Part shown: positions 1 to 5,516 of the stretch, piece by piece | Position numbering within the stretch: the stretch's first letter is position 1 | Layout: each line of letters begins with the position of its first letter | DNA from: Anaerolinea sp. | GTDB lineage: Bacteria > Chloroflexota > Anaerolineae > Anaerolineales > Anaerolineaceae | Length of the DNA stretch: 11,921 bases | Direction of reading: 5' to 3' | Assembly: GCA_013824385.1 (NCBI GenBank) | Contig: PNNU01000058.1 | Coordinates: 1-11,921 of the forward strand | Translations under genes and position numbers: made by a program | Notes under the pieces: model-generated | Seen by the model: the letters and a program-made list of their open reading frames with translations, nothing else | What the model was told of the DNA's origin: nothing | The model's database searches: none

Positions 1-552
1 GGGTTAGCCTGGGCGTTGCATTCAGATGTCGGCAACCTCGGATTATCAATGTTTAAAATTGGGTCTGTAGCGTTTGGTAATGGTTCCACCATCCTTCCAT
101 TGATCCAGTCTGAAGTAGTTGATCACAATCAATGGTTAAGCATGAGTCAATTTGCCGATGGTATTGCAATGGGACAAATCACACCTGGCCCTTACTTGAT
201 TACTTCAGCGTTTATCGGATACAAGATGGGCGGTGTGCTTAGTGCACTATTGGCCACCTTTGCGATTTTTTCGCCTTCTTTTGTGATGACACTTGTATTT
301 ACTGAAATATTTTCTCATATTCGCAATCTAGCCTGGGTCCGCGGAGCACTGGCGGGTGTTCTAGCCAGCTTTGTAGGTATGTTGGCAGCCGTTGTTCTCC
401 AATTGGGTGGGGTGGCGCTTGTCACACCAGCTGCTTTTGTCATGGCAGGAGCAGCATTTCTCTTGGTACGGATTTATAAACTCGACATTGTATGGGTTTT
501 TCTAGGGGGTTTAATCGTGTGGGGTGGATTAATCCTGGTTGGAATTGTATAG
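1..552 (+). CDS. Chromate transporter family protein, C-terminal part (partial)
   Basis: Membrane protein of the CHR (chromate ion transporter) family. The reading frame is open to base 1, so the true start lies outside the window and only the last 183 residues are seen. The family signature is clear: a [10 protein letters not shown] segment, then a Q-rich loop and QWL, then the [12 protein letters not shown] motif followed by a hydrophobic FIGYKMGG helix. Several further hydrophobic helices run to the C-terminus, consistent with an inner-membrane protein. Known members export chromate or related oxyanions with a proton gradient, and some sit in sulfur or redox-stress contexts, so chromate need not be the natural substrate. 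Whether this is the second half of a two-domain ChrA or one of a pair of single-domain proteins cannot be decided here. The next gene starts 105 bases later and seems to have its own promoter. Confidence 0.88.
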   Translation, partial: GLAWALHSDVGNLGLSMFKIGSVAFGNGSTILPLIQSEVVDHNQWLSMSQFADGIAMGQITPGPYLITSAFIGYKMGGVLSALLATFAIFSPSFVMTLVFTEIFSHIRNLAWVRGALAGVLASFVGMLAAVVLQLGGVALVTPAAFVMAGAAFLLVRIYKLDIVWVFLGGLIVWGGLILVGIV

Positions 553-590
553 AGAATTTCACGTAACATTCAACTGTAATTCATAAAATA

Positions 591-619
591 TTCACATGTT
601 TTGTTTATCCTGATACTAA
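591..619 (+). promoter_or_regulatory. Candidate promoter of the DUF2202 gene
   Basis: TTCACA at 591-596 differs from the -35 consensus at one base. It is followed by a 17-base spacer and TACTAA at 614-619, a weak -10. The TGA just before this -10 gives an extended -10 (TGn) element that could compensate. The site lies 39 bases upstream of the DUF2202 start codon. Assigned by eye only. Confidence 0.4.
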
Positions 620-657
620 TTCAACCATAATAATACAATAAAACAGGAGTAACAAAC

Positions 658-1239
658 ATGAAAGTAAAAAGTATGAAAGTCTTTAGTGGTGTCGCATTAA
701 TCATAATTATGATCGCCGGCCTGCTTCTTGCCACACCTTTAGGAACAGTATCCGCATATACAGATGGTAAGGGAGGACCGGGTGGACGAGGCGGTTCAGG
801 TCAAGGTACTGGCTCAACGGGTACTGTAGCAGGTGTGGCAACTACACCGTTATCCGATGCAGAAAAGGATGCTTTAACCCAGGCGATCCTCGAAGAATAT
901 GGTGCTCTAAATTTGTATAATGGTATGATCGCAGAATTTGGCAATGTGACGCCGTTCTATCGTATCGCGAAGGCAGAACAACAGCATGTGAACGCGCTGA
1001 TCAAACAAGCCACGAAATACGGTGTAACAATTCCTGAAAATCCAGGTTTGGCAGAAGAGGTATCATTTGGCACTTTGAGTGAAGCTTGTGCAGCCGGTTC
1101 TGCTGCCGAAATCGCTGACGCAGCTTTGTACGATACACTGAAACCTGTTACCACTCATACAGATATTTTGCAGGTTTATTCAACATTACAAAACGCTTCA
1201 TTGAACAGCCATCTGCCAGCATTTACTGCTTGCGAATAA
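658..1239 (+). CDS. Exported DUF2202 (ferritin-like) protein
   Basis: A 193-residue exported protein. Residues 1-33 form a signal peptide: basic start, hydrophobic core at about 11-25, and a likely cleavage after Val-Ser-Ala at 33. A Gly/Ser/Thr-rich low-complexity linker covers about 37-60. From residue 65 the sequence matches the DUF2202 domain, which is ferritin-like in its helix pattern. Visible are an LSDAEKDAL opening, an EEYGALNLY helix at 79-87, AKAEQQHVNAL with E107 and H110 as a ferritin-style ExxH, a helix with E151 and D154 before ALYDTL, and a final helix containing H185 followed by LPAF. C144 and C192 could form a disulfide after export. A good ribosome site (AGGAG) lies 9 bases before the ATG. 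Metal binding is inferred from the family pattern and the function is unknown. Confidence 0.85.
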   Translation: MKVKSMKVFSGVALIIIMIAGLLLATPLGTVSAYTDGKGGPGGRGGSGQGTGSTGTVAGVATTPLSDAEKDALTQAILEEYGALNLYNGMIAEFGNVTPFYRIAKAEQQHVNALIKQATKYGVTIPENPGLAEEVSFGTLSEACAAGSAAEIADAALYDTLKPVTTHTDILQVYSTLQNASLNSHLPAFTACE

Positions 1240-1257
1240 ACAAGATTATCCTTTGAA

Positions 1258-1288
1258 AAACAACCCTGCGATTTTTGCAGGGTTGTTT
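1258..1288. terminator. Bidirectional rho-independent terminator
   Basis: A perfect 12-base inverted repeat (AAACAACCCTGC at 1258-1269, partner at 1277-1288) surrounds a 7-base loop. The stem's AT-rich end gives a T-run on either strand. It lies 18 bases after the DUF2202 stop and 38 bases after the stop of the converging ArsR-type gene, so it can serve both. Confidence 0.85.
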
Positions 1289-1326
1289 TGTACTCTGGAA
1301 TTGGAGGCCTTTTATTTGTCGTCTGT

Positions 1327-1641
1327 TTATGAGAACATTTTCGAGCGTTCAGTGATTTGTTCAGATAGAACCTCACGCATGAGATTACACACTTCCACCA
1401 TTTTAGGATTCGCTACGCGATAATAAATTTCCTGACCACGGCGTTCAGTAAGGACAATACCCTTACCTCTTAATATTCCAAGATTCCTTGAAACAGTGGC
1501 TTGGCCCAATCCGGTTAGCTTAGAGATGTCGCCAACATTTTTCGGCCCTTCAAACAGGAGGTGCAATAGCTGCAGCCGTGCAGGCTGGCTCATGCATTGG
1601 CAAAGCTCAGATTGCATTTGATAGATTATTGGATCATCCAT
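1327..1641 (-). CDS. ArsR/SmtB-family winged-helix regulator
   Basis: A 104-residue DNA-binding repressor of the ArsR type. Residues 18-29 (SQPARLQLLHLL) match the family's opening helix. The recognition region is about 36-58 (VGDISKLTGLGQATVSRNLGILRGKG), followed by the beta-wing at 62-76 (VLTERRGQEIYYRV). Cysteines at 14 and 16 (CQC), plus C85 in the C-terminal helix, are placed so that the N-terminal pair and C85 could meet in the folded dimer, as in metal- or thiol-sensing relatives. The effector is not known. The ATG at 1641 is preferred because GAAGG lies 7 bases upstream; a TTG at 1659 in the same frame would add six residues but overlaps that ribosome site. It is the last gene of a minus-strand run, 46 bases after the NifX-like gene, so it may autoregulate that operon. 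Confidence 0.87.
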   Translation of the reverse strand: MDDPIIYQMQSELCQCMSQPARLQLLHLLFEGPKNVGDISKLTGLGQATVSRNLGILRGKGIVLTERRGQEIYYRVANPKMVEVCNLMREVLSEQITERSKMFS

Positions 1642-1648
1642 AATTTTG

Positions 1649-1653
1649 CCTTC
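1649..1653 (-). promoter_or_regulatory. Ribosome binding site fixing the ArsR-type start
   Basis: Reads GAAGG on the minus strand, 7 bases before the ATG at 1641. Because it sits inside the stretch a TTG start at 1659 would translate, it favours the shorter protein. Confidence 0.6.
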
Positions 1654-1687
1654 AAGCAATTATTTGTTATCGTCGTTCAAAAAAAAA

Positions 1688-2083
1688 TTAGTGCAGTTTC
1701 TCTGTATGATCCACAATTTTGCCATCAATATAAGATTGAGCGATGGCATCTATATCCTGTAAATCGGTTACCACGGGCTTGATATTCAATCTAAGCATGC
1801 TTTGATATGCGCCCATTCCCATACCGCCGCAGATAACTGCTTCGCAATCCGCAATTGACCCGGCCATTTGAGCGTGTCTATCATGATGAGCTTCGTCCAT
1901 TCCATGATTTTCACCATGATGTTCTTCGTGCGATTCACCAGAAAATTGGTTATGGCCCATTTTCTCGCGTAATTCTAGATTAATGATTTTTCCTTCTTCA
2001 ATGGTAAGCACCATGTAATGGGTAGCCCGGCCAAAATGTTGACTGATGGATTTTCCATCATCGGTAATGATTGCGATTTTCAT
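1688..2083 (-). CDS. NifX/NifB-type FeMo-cofactor-binding-like protein with His-rich insert
   Basis: A 131-residue protein of the dinitrogenase iron-molybdenum cofactor-binding family (the MTH1175/NifX fold). It has the typical start MKIAIITDDGKSISQHFGRA, with the HFGRA signature at 16-20, and the second half carries the ICGGMGMGA turn at 84-92. Between them, residues 44-70 form an insert with eight histidines and many acidic residues, which looks like a metal-binding loop. C80 and C85 are further possible ligands. Family members without nitrogenase neighbours are common in anaerobes and are thought to carry or sense metal clusters; no nitrogenase gene is seen here. AAGGAG lies 6 bases before the ATG and overlaps the stop codon of the XRE-cupin gene (9 bases apart), so the two are probably translationally coupled. 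Confidence 0.88.
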   Translation of the reverse strand: MKIAIITDDGKSISQHFGRATHYMVLTIEEGKIINLELREKMGHNQFSGESHEEHHGENHGMDEAHHDRHAQMAGSIADCEAVICGGMGMGAYQSMLRLNIKPVVTDLQDIDAIAQSYIDGKIVDHTEKLH

Positions 2084-2092
2084 GTTTTCTCC

Positions 2093-2758
2093 TTATTCAG
2101 TAGGGAAGTGCCGTCCGCCAGGTTCTTCACGTTGATCAGCAGGATAGATTACCAAAATAATTTGCGATTCACCATCGAAGGTGTTCTCCCATCGATGTGG
2201 CAAATGAGCTTCAAAAACCAAACTATCCCCTGAATTTAGTGTATATGTTTCATTTTCAACTTTGTAGATGGCTTTGCCAGCCAAGCAGTAAACAAATTCA
2301 TGTCCAGTATGGACAATCATCTGGTCGCCGCTGCCTGCCCCTGGTTGTAGGGTGACTACGAACGGTTGAACTGCATTATCTTTCAGATCCTTGCCCAAGT
2401 TTTGCATAAATGCATTATTGAACGTGGCTCCAGGTCGAAGATCATGACTTGTAAAAACGACGTGTTTGACGATTGGTTCAGATTCAAAGAAGGCGCTAAT
2501 GGGCACTTCTAATGCTTTAGCTAATTGCTGAAGAGTGCTTACTGAGGGTGAAGACTTACTATTTTCGATAAGGCTGAGCGTATTGATGTTTAATCCACTT
2601 CGTTCAGCGAGGGTTTTCAACGAAAATCCTTTATCATTGCGCAATCCCCGAATTTTCAAACCAACAATCATCTCCGCTGGCAGGTTTTCATCCGCTGGGG
2701 TCTCCACTAAAACATCGGATTTATTATTTTTAGTTTGGCGAGTGGAGGGCTTGGTCAT
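2093..2758 (-). CDS. XRE-family regulator with C-terminal cupin domain
   Basis: A 221-residue one-component regulator. Residues 1-28 are polar and probably disordered. A helix-turn-helix of the XRE type covers about 33-91 (KTLAERSGLNINTLSLIENSKSSPSVSTLQQLAKAL, in two parts around the NTLSLIE recognition helix). A cupin covers about 131-208, with H150, H153 and E154 near its first motif and H185 and H188 in the second. These could bind a metal or small ligand. Proteins of this plan often control amino-acid, polyamine or sulfur metabolism, but the ligand cannot be read here. The ATG at 2758 has GGAG 6 bases upstream. It leads the NifX-like and ArsR-type genes in a tight operon and lies 126 bases after the thioredoxin-DUF2892 gene. 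Confidence 0.88.
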   Translation of the reverse strand: MTKPSTRQTKNNKSDVLVETPADENLPAEMIVGLKIRGLRNDKGFSLKTLAERSGLNINTLSLIENSKSSPSVSTLQQLAKALEVPISAFFESEPIVKHVVFTSHDLRPGATFNNAFMQNLGKDLKDNAVQPFVVTLQPGAGSGDQMIVHTGHEFVYCLAGKAIYKVENETYTLNSGDSLVFEAHLPHRWENTFDGESQIILVIYPADQREEPGGRHFPTE

Positions 2759-2787
2759 AATATGCTCCGTCTGAAATTATTGTGTGT

Positions 2788-2793
2788 ATTATA
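2788..2793 (-). promoter_or_regulatory. Candidate -10 box for the XRE-cupin operon
   Basis: A perfect TATAAT reads on the minus strand 29 bases before the start codon. I could not find a convincing -35 hexamer at 16-18 bases, so expression may need an activator, or the match may be chance in AT-rich DNA. No terminator hairpin is visible between the upstream gene's stop at 2885 and this site. Confidence 0.35.
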
Positions 2794-2884
2794 GTACGAA
2801 ATGGCAATATATGTGCTCGCTTTACTATAAATTTCACAATAAACAAGGTTTTTTGGTAATCACGTCTTCCGGAGACAGAGCCAA

Positions 2885-3418
2885 TTAACTTTCAACTTTC
2901 TTAGAAGGTTGAAAAAGGGATTTAATTCGAGGTGCAATCGCCCTGATAATGGGGCATCGATCATAGTATCCACTGAAAACAACAATTCCACCAACAATCA
3001 CGATCCAAATTGAATGTCCAACAAACCAACCTAAGGCAGCCACGCCTAATCCCAACAAAGTGCGGAAGAACCTTGCAGCAGGAGCAGGTGGCATGATGGC
3101 TGGTTTTTTCTGACTGAGTGTTGTTTCAAAAAAGAATTCCAACATGCCTTGCGTTTGCATACCGGTTCGGCGTAATATTTCTTCACCCTTGGCAAACCCA
3201 ATGACCGTGGGAATGCTCATCACACCTAATTCTTTCATCACATCAGGGGAATCATCAGCATTAATTTTGAGAACATCCACCTTACCGCTATACTTTTGGC
3301 TAACTTCTTTGAAACCAGGTGCCATGGCTTTACAAGGGGAGCACCAAGGTGCCCAGAGATCAACGATAATCGGTCTAGGGTTGTATTTGATTTTTCTTTG
3401 GAATTCAAGTTTTTTCAT
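2885..3418 (-). CDS. Thioredoxin domain fused to DUF2892 (YgaP-type) membrane segment
   Basis: A 177-residue two-part protein. Residues 1-103 are a thioredoxin fold: IIVDLWAPWCSPCKAMAP at 17-34 holds the active site CSPC (C26, C29) in place of the usual CGPC, and SIPT gives the cis-proline at P70. After a Pro/Ala linker (106-114), residues 116-165 match DUF2892: a leading RFFRTLLGLG, two hydrophobic stretches around GWFVGHSIW and IVIVGGIVVFSG, then a CP motif (C155, P156) as in the CPLY of the neighbouring gene. There is no signal peptide, so the thioredoxin domain probably sits at the cytoplasmic face of the membrane. YgaP-type segments are known attached to rhodanese in E. coli YgaP, which suggests a role with sulfane sulfur or membrane thiols (inference). 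AGGA lies 5 bases before the ATG, and the stand-alone DUF2892 gene lies 65 bases upstream. Confidence 0.87.
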   Translation of the reverse strand: MKKLEFQRKIKYNPRPIIVDLWAPWCSPCKAMAPGFKEVSQKYSGKVDVLKINADDSPDVMKELGVMSIPTVIGFAKGEEILRRTGMQTQGMLEFFFETTLSQKKPAIMPPAPAARFFRTLLGLGVAALGWFVGHSIWIVIVGGIVVFSGYYDRCPIIRAIAPRIKSLFQPSKKVES

Positions 3419-3438
3419 GAGGGTCCTTTTAATAATTC

Positions 3439-3460
3439 AGGGGCGCAGAATTGCGTCCCT
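3439..3460. other. Hairpin between the two DUF2892 genes
   Basis: A 9-base inverted repeat (AGGGGCGCA at 3439-3447, TGCGTCCCT at 3452-3460) with a 4-base loop and one non-Watson-Crick position. It follows the DUF2892 stop by 23 bases and lies 20 bases before the thioredoxin-DUF2892 start. No long T-run follows on the minus strand, so it may be a leaky terminator, an RNA-processing site or a stabiliser of the upstream message. Confidence 0.45.
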
Positions 3461-3483
3461 GATAATATTTAGTTGAAGATAAA

Positions 3484-3687
3484 TTATGCTTTCTTATTGG
3501 TCTGAATTTTTAGCAAGCTATAAAGTGGGCAGAAACCAACAACGCCTGTAATGAGCAAAACCGCTCCAATAATCACTGCAACAATGCCAAGACCGCCGAC
3601 AACGACATGCGTAAAGTAAAGGGCTAATAAGGCGACTCCGGCAATAACCCGTATTACACGATCCAAACCAGATTCATTTGTTTTCAT
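3484..3687 (-). CDS. Small DUF2892 / YgaP-type transmembrane protein
   Basis: A 67-residue membrane protein consisting of a single DUF2892 unit. It opens with NESGLDRVIRVIAGVALL, the R-x-x-R-x-x-x-G pattern of this family, has two hydrophobic helices (about 11-25 and 29-49), and ends the domain with VGFCPLYSLL. The CPLY cysteine (C53) is conserved in the family. No enzyme activity is known for the isolated domain; in E. coli YgaP the equivalent segment anchors a rhodanese. AGGAG lies 9 bases before the ATG. It appears to be the first gene of the minus-strand run and precedes a thioredoxin carrying the same membrane unit, so the two may pair in the membrane (inference). Confidence 0.85.
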   Translation of the reverse strand: MKTNESGLDRVIRVIAGVALLALYFTHVVVGGLGIVAVIIGAVLLITGVVGFCPLYSLLKIQTNKKA

Positions 3688-3729
3688 TTTATTATTCTCC
3701 TGAAGGATTTAACTTTTTTATATTAATTG

Positions 3730-3747
3730 CATCTAAATAATTAGATG
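3730..3747. promoter_or_regulatory. Candidate operator dyad upstream of the DUF2892 gene
   Basis: A perfect 7-base inverted repeat, CATCTAA / TTAGATG, separated by ATAA. It lies 43 bases upstream of the DUF2892 start codon in the divergent region shared with the CMD-like gene, where a promoter must be. The length and AT-rich centre suit a dimeric repressor such as the ArsR-type protein nearby, but that link is a guess. Confidence 0.4.
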
Positions 3748-3838
3748 AGGTGGTTACAAGGAAGTTACAGAATCAATCAATTTGGTCAAACCTTAGAATA
3801 AATTATTTTTGAATATGATTTAAGATAGAAGGACATAG

Positions 3839-4393
3839 ATGGATGCGTTCATTGCCCCACCAAGAAAAACCCCATTATTTGTAAAACTGGGAATTTGGGT
3901 TTCAGAGAAAATAACTGGGAAAGCCATGCTTCCTGCGAGAATTCTGGCGTGGTACCCGAAGGCTGCTATTGGCTCAGGTATATTGGAGTCTTTAGTTGCT
4001 CATAAAGACCATAATATGGACGAAAGGATTTTGAAGATTGTCCGTATTCAAGCTTCTCATGCCGCGGCCTGTCCATTTTGTATTGATATGAACAGTCATC
4101 AATATAAAGAAAAACACATTTCCAACGATGAACTTTTGGTGTTACAGGGGCGAAAACCTCTGGAAGAAGTAAACACTTTTTCTGAACGCGAGCAGTTGGC
4201 CATTCAATATGCGAAATTAATTTCGCAGACGCCCTTGAAATTTCAGCCGATATTTATTGACAATCTCAAACGGCATTTTAATGAAAGGGAAATTGTCATC
4301 CTAGCAAGTACGGCTGCCCAGGTGAATTATTGGGGAAGACTTATCCAGGCATTGGGAATTCCTCCAGCAGGATTTTCTGACAATACAGATTAA
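3839..4393 (+). CDS. Carboxymuconolactone decarboxylase / AhpD-like protein
   Basis: A 184-residue all-helical protein of the CMD/AhpD superfamily. The core motif is HAAACPFCIDMNSH at 74-87, with C78 and C81 as the CxxC redox pair of AhpD-like enzymes. In M. tuberculosis AhpD a histidine follows the second cysteine by four residues; here that position is N85, and histidine is at 87. Many CMD proteins with a CxxC of this sort are thought to have peroxidase or disulfide-reducing activity, but the substrate is unknown. The second half (EREQLAIQYAKLISQTP, then the ILASTAAQVNYWGRL helix) is typical of the longer subfamily. The ATG at 3839 has GAAGG 6 bases upstream. It is transcribed divergently from the DUF2892-thioredoxin genes and is followed 41 bases later by a methyltransferase. 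Confidence 0.85.
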   Translation: MDAFIAPPRKTPLFVKLGIWVSEKITGKAMLPARILAWYPKAAIGSGILESLVAHKDHNMDERILKIVRIQASHAAACPFCIDMNSHQYKEKHISNDELLVLQGRKPLEEVNTFSEREQLAIQYAKLISQTPLKFQPIFIDNLKRHFNEREIVILASTAAQVNYWGRLIQALGIPPAGFSDNTD

Positions 4394-4434
4394 ATGAAGA
4401 ACGATTATCAATTGCGAAAGAATAGTGAGGCATA

Positions 4435-4980
4435 ATGCACGAAAAAAGATTCAATCGAGAAATAGAACGATTGCGCGATCCAGATCGAATTGCCCGTATG
4501 GAAGTAAACAGGGTAGTGGATCTTGTATTGGAAGGTTTGAATAATCCACAAAATGTCCTGGATGTAGGGACAGGGTCTGGCTTGTTTGCTGAGCAATTTG
4601 CAGCTAAAGGGTTGAAAGTGACAGGGTTGGATGCAAATGCGGATATGATCCCTGCCGCCCAGGAATTTGTCCCTTCGGGGGAATTTCACTTAGGTGTCGC
4701 TGAAAAGATGCCTTTTGAAGATAATTCTTTTGATATTATTTTTATGGGTTTATTACTGCATGAGGTAGATGATCTGTCTGCCGCATTACAAGAAGCTTCG
4801 CGCGTAGTTAAACAACGATTGGCTGTATTGGAATGGGTGTTTGAAAACCAATCTTTTGGCCCGCCACTGGAACATAGGCTGCCATTCGACAAAATCGAAT
4901 CTGCTGCCTATCAGGCAGGGTTCAAAAGTATGCAAGAAATTAGACTGGTAAACTTGGTTCTCTATCTTCTTCACAAATAA
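4435..4980 (+). CDS. Class I SAM-dependent methyltransferase
   Basis: A 181-residue methyltransferase with a Rossmann fold. Motif I is VLDVGTGSGLF at 41-51. The acidic residue at the end of strand 2 is D66 (VTGLDAN), which would bind the SAM ribose. Then follow a GVAEKMPF segment and motif DIIFMGLLLHEVDD, as in UbiE/type-11 methyltransferases. The first 20 residues are rich in charged amino acids. It is shorter than most UbiE-like enzymes and has no clear substrate-binding signature; relatives act on small molecules, including arsenic or quinone precursors, and none can be chosen here. GTGAGG lies 4 bases before the ATG. It is 41 bases after the CMD-like gene and is probably cotranscribed, ending at the hairpin that follows. 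Confidence 0.83.
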   Translation: MHEKRFNREIERLRDPDRIARMEVNRVVDLVLEGLNNPQNVLDVGTGSGLFAEQFAAKGLKVTGLDANADMIPAAQEFVPSGEFHLGVAEKMPFEDNSFDIIFMGLLLHEVDDLSAALQEASRVVKQRLAVLEWVFENQSFGPPLEHRLPFDKIESAAYQAGFKSMQEIRLVNLVLYLLHK

Positions 4981-4998
4981 TCATAAATGGATTGAATT

Positions 4999-5031
4999 AA
5001 AAAGGATCAATTTCAATAATTGATCCTTTTT
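4999..5031. terminator. Bidirectional rho-independent terminator
   Basis: A 14-base inverted repeat (AAAAAGGATCAATT at 4999-5012, partner 5018-5031) around a 5-base loop, with a six-T run on the plus strand and a five-T run on the minus strand. It lies between the convergent methyltransferase and OsmC-like genes and can end both transcripts. Confidence 0.9.
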
Positions 5032-5052
5032 TAGATACCGCATCAAAACCGA

Positions 5053-5460
5053 TTATTCTGAGATTAATTCAAAGTCAGTGGTTATTTGAGCCGTTGCGCG
5101 AATCGTTGCTGCAACTGAACAATATTTTTCTTCAGAAAGTTGGATCGCTTGTGCCACCGCTTTATCGGTGAGATTCTTTCCGCCTACTCGATAATTGATA
5201 TGTATCTTTCGAAACGTCCAAGGCGGATCTTGATCTTGTTCACCTGTGGCATTTATTTCCAGGTAAGAGAGTGGCATGCGTTTTTTTTCTAATATTTCCA
5301 CCACATCCACGGCCGTACATGACGCTACAGCAATAAGCAATAGTTCCGATGGCTTGATCCCAACTCCTTCGTCAGGGGTTGAGAGAACCACCGAATGATG
5401 GGTTGAGTCAATCCCTACGAATTGTTTTCCGCCGATCCATTTAACCGTTGCTGTACTCAT
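5053..5460 (-). CDS. OsmC/Ohr-family protein, YhfA-like subgroup
   Basis: A 135-residue OsmC-fold protein, a dimeric thiol-dependent peroxidase family that reduces organic and fatty-acid hydroperoxides. The two reactive cysteines of the family are present: C48 in LLLIAVASCTAVDVVEIL and C114 in LSEEKYCSVAATI. The N-terminal part (KWIGGKQFVGIDSTHHSVVL) and the short GEQDQDPPWTF loop resemble the YhfA-type subgroup rather than Ohr. AGAGGA lies about 5 bases before the ATG. It is the third gene after the thioredoxin-like protein and thioredoxin reductase, with a 56-base gap and no intervening terminator, so the reductase system may supply its electrons. That would fit the known need of OsmC/Ohr proteins for a dithiol reductant. 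Confidence 0.87.
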   Translation of the reverse strand: MSTATVKWIGGKQFVGIDSTHHSVVLSTPDEGVGIKPSELLLIAVASCTAVDVVEILEKKRMPLSYLEINATGEQDQDPPWTFRKIHINYRVGGKNLTDKAVAQAIQLSEEKYCSVAATIRATAQITTDFELISE

Positions 5461-5516
5461 TATTTTCCTCTACTCTCAAAAATAAATCCACAAACTCCAA
5501 ATTGAAGTTCAGATTG

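Noticed and set aside
957..1376. Minus-strand open frames opposite the DUF2202 gene and its terminator
   Set aside because: They are antisense shadows of a gene with a clear signal peptide and domain, or cross the terminator hairpin.
1688..2083. Nitrogenase cluster gene (nifX or nifB)
   Set aside because: Only the small cofactor-binding fold is present. There is no radical-SAM domain and no nif genes nearby, so a specific nif symbol is not justified.
2868..2880. GTCTTCCGGAGAC as a terminator after the thioredoxin-DUF2892 gene
   Set aside because: Only four base pairs of stem and no T-run on the minus strand.
4408..4974. Minus-strand frames opposite the methyltransferase
   Set aside because: The plus-strand protein has unmistakable SAM-binding motifs; the antisense frames have no family features.
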